64,000 nucleotides of DNA from Inquilinus limosus DSM 16000 (GTDB lineage: Bacteria; Pseudomonadota; Alphaproteobacteria; DSM-16000; Inquilinaceae). The notes beneath the pieces are model-generated. The model had not been told where the DNA came from. It did no database searches and was given only the letters and a program-made list of their open reading frames with translations. The translations under genes were made by a program, and so were the position numbers. Position 1 is the first letter of the stretch. Every line of letters begins with the position of its first letter. The stretch spans positions 62,001 to 126,000 of the forward strand of contig NZ_AUHM01000014.1 of assembly GCF_000423185.1 (NCBI RefSeq), given 5' to 3'. Below, piece after piece: positions 61,907-64,000 of this stretch.

Positions 61907-62803
61907 TTACGCCGCATCCCTCTGCGCCGCCGGGCGGGCGATCTCGAAATCCGCCTGGCGCTCCAGCACCTTGAGGATGGCGGAATGGTCCCAGGCGGCG
62001 CCGCCCTGGGCGATGGCGGCGTGCAGCAGCTGCTGCGTCGCCGCCGTGTTCGGCAGCGGCACGCTCAAGGACCGGGCGCCGTCCAGCGCCAGGGCGAGGT
62101 CCTTCTGGTGCAGGGCGATGCGGAAGCCGGGGGCGAAGTTGCGCTGGATCATGCGCTCGCCATGCACCTCGAGGATGCGCGAGGCCGCGAAGCCGCCCAT
62201 CAGCGCCTGGCGCACCCGGGCCGGGTCGGCCCCGGCCTTGGCGGCGAACAGCAGGGCCTCGGCCACCGCCTCGATGGTCAGGGCGACGATGATCTGGTTG
62301 GCGACCTTGGTGGTCTGGCCGTCGCCGTTGCCGCCGACCAGGGTCACGTTCTTGCCCATCGCCTCGAACAGCGGCTTCACGCGATCGAAGGCGGCCTGCG
62401 GCCCGCCGACCATGATGGTCAGGCTGGCGGCCTTGGCGCCGACCTCGCCGCCCGAGACCGGGGCGTCGAGATAGTCGCAGCCCAGCGCATTGATCTTCTC
62501 GGCGAAGCCCTTGGTTGCGATCGGCGAGATCGAGCTCATGTCGACCACCACCTTGCCGGGCGACAGTCCCTCGGCGACGCCGCCGGGGCCGAACAGCGCC
62601 GCCTCCACATGCGGCGTGTCCGGCACCATGGTGATGACGATCTCGGCCCGCCGTGCCGCCTCGGCGGCGGAGGCAACGGCGGTGCCGGCCAGCCCCTCCG
62701 GTACGCCGGTGATGTCATGGAGGAAGAGGCTGTGCCCGGCGGCGATCAGGTGGCCGGCCATGGGGCGGCCCATGATGCCGAGGCCGATGAAGGCGACGTT
62801 CAT
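61907..62803 (-). CDS. glxR: 2-Hydroxy-3-oxopropionate reductase (tartronate semialdehyde reductase)
   Basis: Reduces tartronate semialdehyde to glycerate with NAD(P)H. The 298-residue beta-hydroxyacid dehydrogenase shows the N-terminal NVAFIGLGIMGRPMAGHLIAAGH, the substrate signature DAPVSGGEVGAKAASLTIMVGG and the catalytic-lysine region GDGQTTKVANQIIVALTIEA. The ATG has CAGGAG upstream. It is the last gene of gcl-hyi-glxR, the standard order for glyoxylate use, and is flanked by inverted repeats at 61814 and 62832. Other beta-hydroxyacid dehydrogenases are similar, but context decides. Confidence 0.94.
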   Translation of the reverse strand: MNVAFIGLGIMGRPMAGHLIAAGHSLFLHDITGVPEGLAGTAVASAAEAARRAEIVITMVPDTPHVEAALFGPGGVAEGLSPGKVVVDMSSISPIATKGFAEKINALGCDYLDAPVSGGEVGAKAASLTIMVGGPQAAFDRVKPLFEAMGKNVTLVGGNGDGQTTKVANQIIVALTIEAVAEALLFAAKAGADPARVRQALMGGFAASRILEVHGERMIQRNFAPGFRIALHQKDLALALDGARSLSVPLPNTAATQQLLHAAIAQGGAAWDHSAILKVLERQADFEIARPAAQRDAA

Positions 62804-62831
62804 GACGAACTCCTGTGAGAAAAACCCCTGC

Positions 62832-62920
62832 CGTCATTGCGAGGAGGCGAAGCCGACGAAGCAATCCATGCTTCCGCTCGTGCTGCACCATGGATTGCTT
62901 CGCTGCGCTCGCAATGACGG
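62832..62920. repeat. CGTCATTGCGAG palindromic repeat, copy 3
   Basis: An 89-bp palindrome with arms CGTCATTGCGAGGAGGCGAA and GCTTCGCTGCGCTCGCAATG plus ACGG and inner arms GCAATCCATG/CATGGATTGC. It lies between hyi and glxR, so within the presumed operon. Outer arms are identical to the copy at 22149. Confidence 0.9.
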
Positions 62921-62970
62921 TGTTGGGACTTCCGAAAAGGTCTCCCCTGCGGGAGGGCGAGAGGGATGGC

Positions 62971-63768
62971 TCAGGCGGCGACGGTGGCCTTGGCGCGGTA
63001 CGGCGCGAACCAGCCGAGGCCGGCTTCGGTGCCGGACTGCGGCACGTATTCGGCGCCGACCCAGCCGGCATAGCCGAGCGCGTCGAGCAGGCGGAACAGG
63101 AAGGGGTAGTGGATCTCGCCGGTGCCCGGCTCGTGCCGGCCGGGATTGTCGGCGACCTGGATGTGGCCGATGCGGGACATCAGCGCCTGCAGCGTCGGGC
63201 CCAGGTCTCCCTCCATGATCTGCATGTGGTAGATGTCGTATTGCAGCCTGGTGTTCGGCGCCTCGACCGCGTCGAGCAGGTCGAGCGTCTGCTGCGATCC
63301 GCTGAGGAAGAAGCCCGGGATGTCGCGGGTGTTGATCGGCTCGACCAGCAGGTCGATTCCGGCCTCGCCCAGCGCCTTGGCGGCGAAGCGGAGGTTGTCG
63401 ACCAGCGTGTCGCCCAGCACCGTCTCGGCCACACCCTCCGGCCGCTTGCCGGCCAGGCAGTTCAGTTGCCGGCAGCCCAGCGCCCGGGCGTATTCGATGG
63501 CCATCCCGACCCCGTCCTGGAACTCGCCCCTGCGGTCGGGCAGGCAGGCGATGCCCCGCTCGCCCTTGGCCCAGTCGCCGGCCGGCAGGTTGTGCAGCAC
63601 CTGGGTCAGGCCATGGCGCTGCAGTCGCTCGGCCAGCTCCTCCTTCGGATAAGGGTAGGGGAACAGGTACTCGACCCCGGTGAAGCCGGCCTCGGCGGCG
63701 CGGGCGAAGCGGTCGAGGAAGGGATGCTCGTTGAAGAGCATGGTGAGGTTGGCGGCGAAGCGCGGCAT
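62971..63768 (-). CDS. hyi: Hydroxypyruvate isomerase
   Basis: Interconverts hydroxypyruvate and tartronate semialdehyde. The 265-residue TIM barrel begins PRFAANLTMLFNEHPFLDRFARAAEAGFTGVEYLFPY and contains LLVEPINTRDIPGFFLSGSQQTLDLLDAV, LQYDIYHMQIMEGDL and GHIQVADNPGRHEPGTGEI, all typical of Hyi. The start is ATG 63766-63768. It sits between gcl (14-bp gap) and glxR, with a repeat on the glxR side. Confidence 0.95.
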   Translation of the reverse strand: MPRFAANLTMLFNEHPFLDRFARAAEAGFTGVEYLFPYPYPKEELAERLQRHGLTQVLHNLPAGDWAKGERGIACLPDRRGEFQDGVGMAIEYARALGCRQLNCLAGKRPEGVAETVLGDTLVDNLRFAAKALGEAGIDLLVEPINTRDIPGFFLSGSQQTLDLLDAVEAPNTRLQYDIYHMQIMEGDLGPTLQALMSRIGHIQVADNPGRHEPGTGEIHYPFLFRLLDALGYAGWVGAEYVPQSGTEAGLGWFAPYRAKATVAA

Positions 63769-63782
63769 GGCGGTCTCCCGGC

Positions 63783-64000
63783 TCAGACGGTTTCCGGCTC
63801 GCGGGCCTCGGCGGGGGCGAGGTCGATGACCTCCTCGAACTCGGTGATCCTGTCGATCTCCGGCCCCATGGCGATGTTGGTCACCCGCTCGGTGATGATC
63901 TCGACCAGCACCGGCAGGCTGGCCTGGGTGGCGCGGGTCCGCGCCCATTGCAGCGCCGGGGCGATCTCCTCCGGGTCGAACACCCGGCGGGCGATGCAGC
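63783..64000 (-). CDS. gcl: Glyoxylate carboligase (C-terminal end, partial)
   Basis: Only the last 72 residues are visible, ending at the stop 63783-63785. They contain PVLVEIITERVTNIAMGPEIDRITEFEEVIDLAP, the characteristic C-terminus of Gcl, which joins two glyoxylates into tartronate semialdehyde with ThDP. Its neighbours hyi and glxR confirm this. The rest lies beyond the right edge. Confidence 0.93.
   Translation of the reverse strand, partial: CIARRVFDPEEIAPALQWARTRATQASLPVLVEIITERVTNIAMGPEIDRITEFEEVIDLAPAEAREPETV

Overview
The window is GC-rich, densely coded chromosomal DNA from what looks like an alphaproteobacterium. The signs are strong G/C third positions with long open frames on the antisense of real genes, the rsmB / rpe / heparinase-like / purH gene order with htpX and an SDHAF4 (DUF1674) gene nearby, OpgD, FrcABC-type sugar transport and tetrameric sarcosine oxidase operons. 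A member of the Rhodospirillales is plausible, but the genus cannot be fixed from the sequence alone. I see no rRNA, tRNA, CRISPR array, transposase, integrase or phage gene.

Layout. 1-504 is the 5' part of bioD. 678-9884 is a one-carbon/sarcosine block: a GbdR-like regulator, divergent fhs, a small dual-specificity phosphatase and sarcosine oxidase operon 1 (soxBDAG). 9915-13173 holds a PQQ-type sugar dehydrogenase-like protein, a GFA zinc protein and a COG4091 oxidoreductase with a SAF domain. 13302-16949 is a MarR-controlled AaeXAB-like efflux operon. 16996-22120 holds a small membrane protein, an ABC exporter, opgD and a 2OG-Fe(II) oxygenase. 22257-36227 is a housekeeping stretch (SDHAF4, htpX, purH, heparinase-like protein, rpe, rsmB) interrupted by an UMF1-type transporter, a DUF898/M48 pair, an AAC(3)-like acetyltransferase and a complete sugar ABC transporter. 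36330-43143 is a mixture of small enzymes (MaoC, HAD, LysE, GNAT, SDR, VOC, DUF427), an ACT-like protein and an orphan NitT/TauT-type binding protein. 43212-48717 is a putative amine/opine-type catabolic unit: RraA-like aldolase, two flavoprotein subunits and a divergent TetR regulator followed by GST and DUF1697 genes. 48714-56193 holds an alpha/beta-hydrolase that lacks its nucleophile serine, two small NTF2/DUF1579-like proteins and a second complete sarcosine oxidase operon (soxBDAG, minus strand). 56500-60310 has small lipoproteins, a class III aminotransferase, a GFA protein and an ArsR/SRPBCC pair. 60374-64000 holds 8-oxoguanine deaminase and the glyoxylate operon gcl-hyi-glxR.

How the genes fit together. 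Sarcosine from glycine betaine or choline is demethylated by SoxBDAG, which hands the methyl carbon to tetrahydrofolate. Fhs connects formate and 10-formyl-THF, and PurH consumes 10-formyl-THF. At the far end, 8-oxoguanine deamination gives urate; if a ureide pathway exists elsewhere, this would feed glyoxylate into Gcl-Hyi-GlxR.

The most unusual signal is a palindromic repeat of about 128 bp that occurs once between soxD and soxA of operon 1 and once, in frame, inside the soxA gene of operon 2. The two copies share an exact 62-bp identity although the surrounding sox genes are clearly divergent. Several other palindromic repeat families (CGTCATTGC..., CGTCATGGC..., a CCCCTCCCC type) lie between genes, in two cases flanking small gene blocks on both sides.
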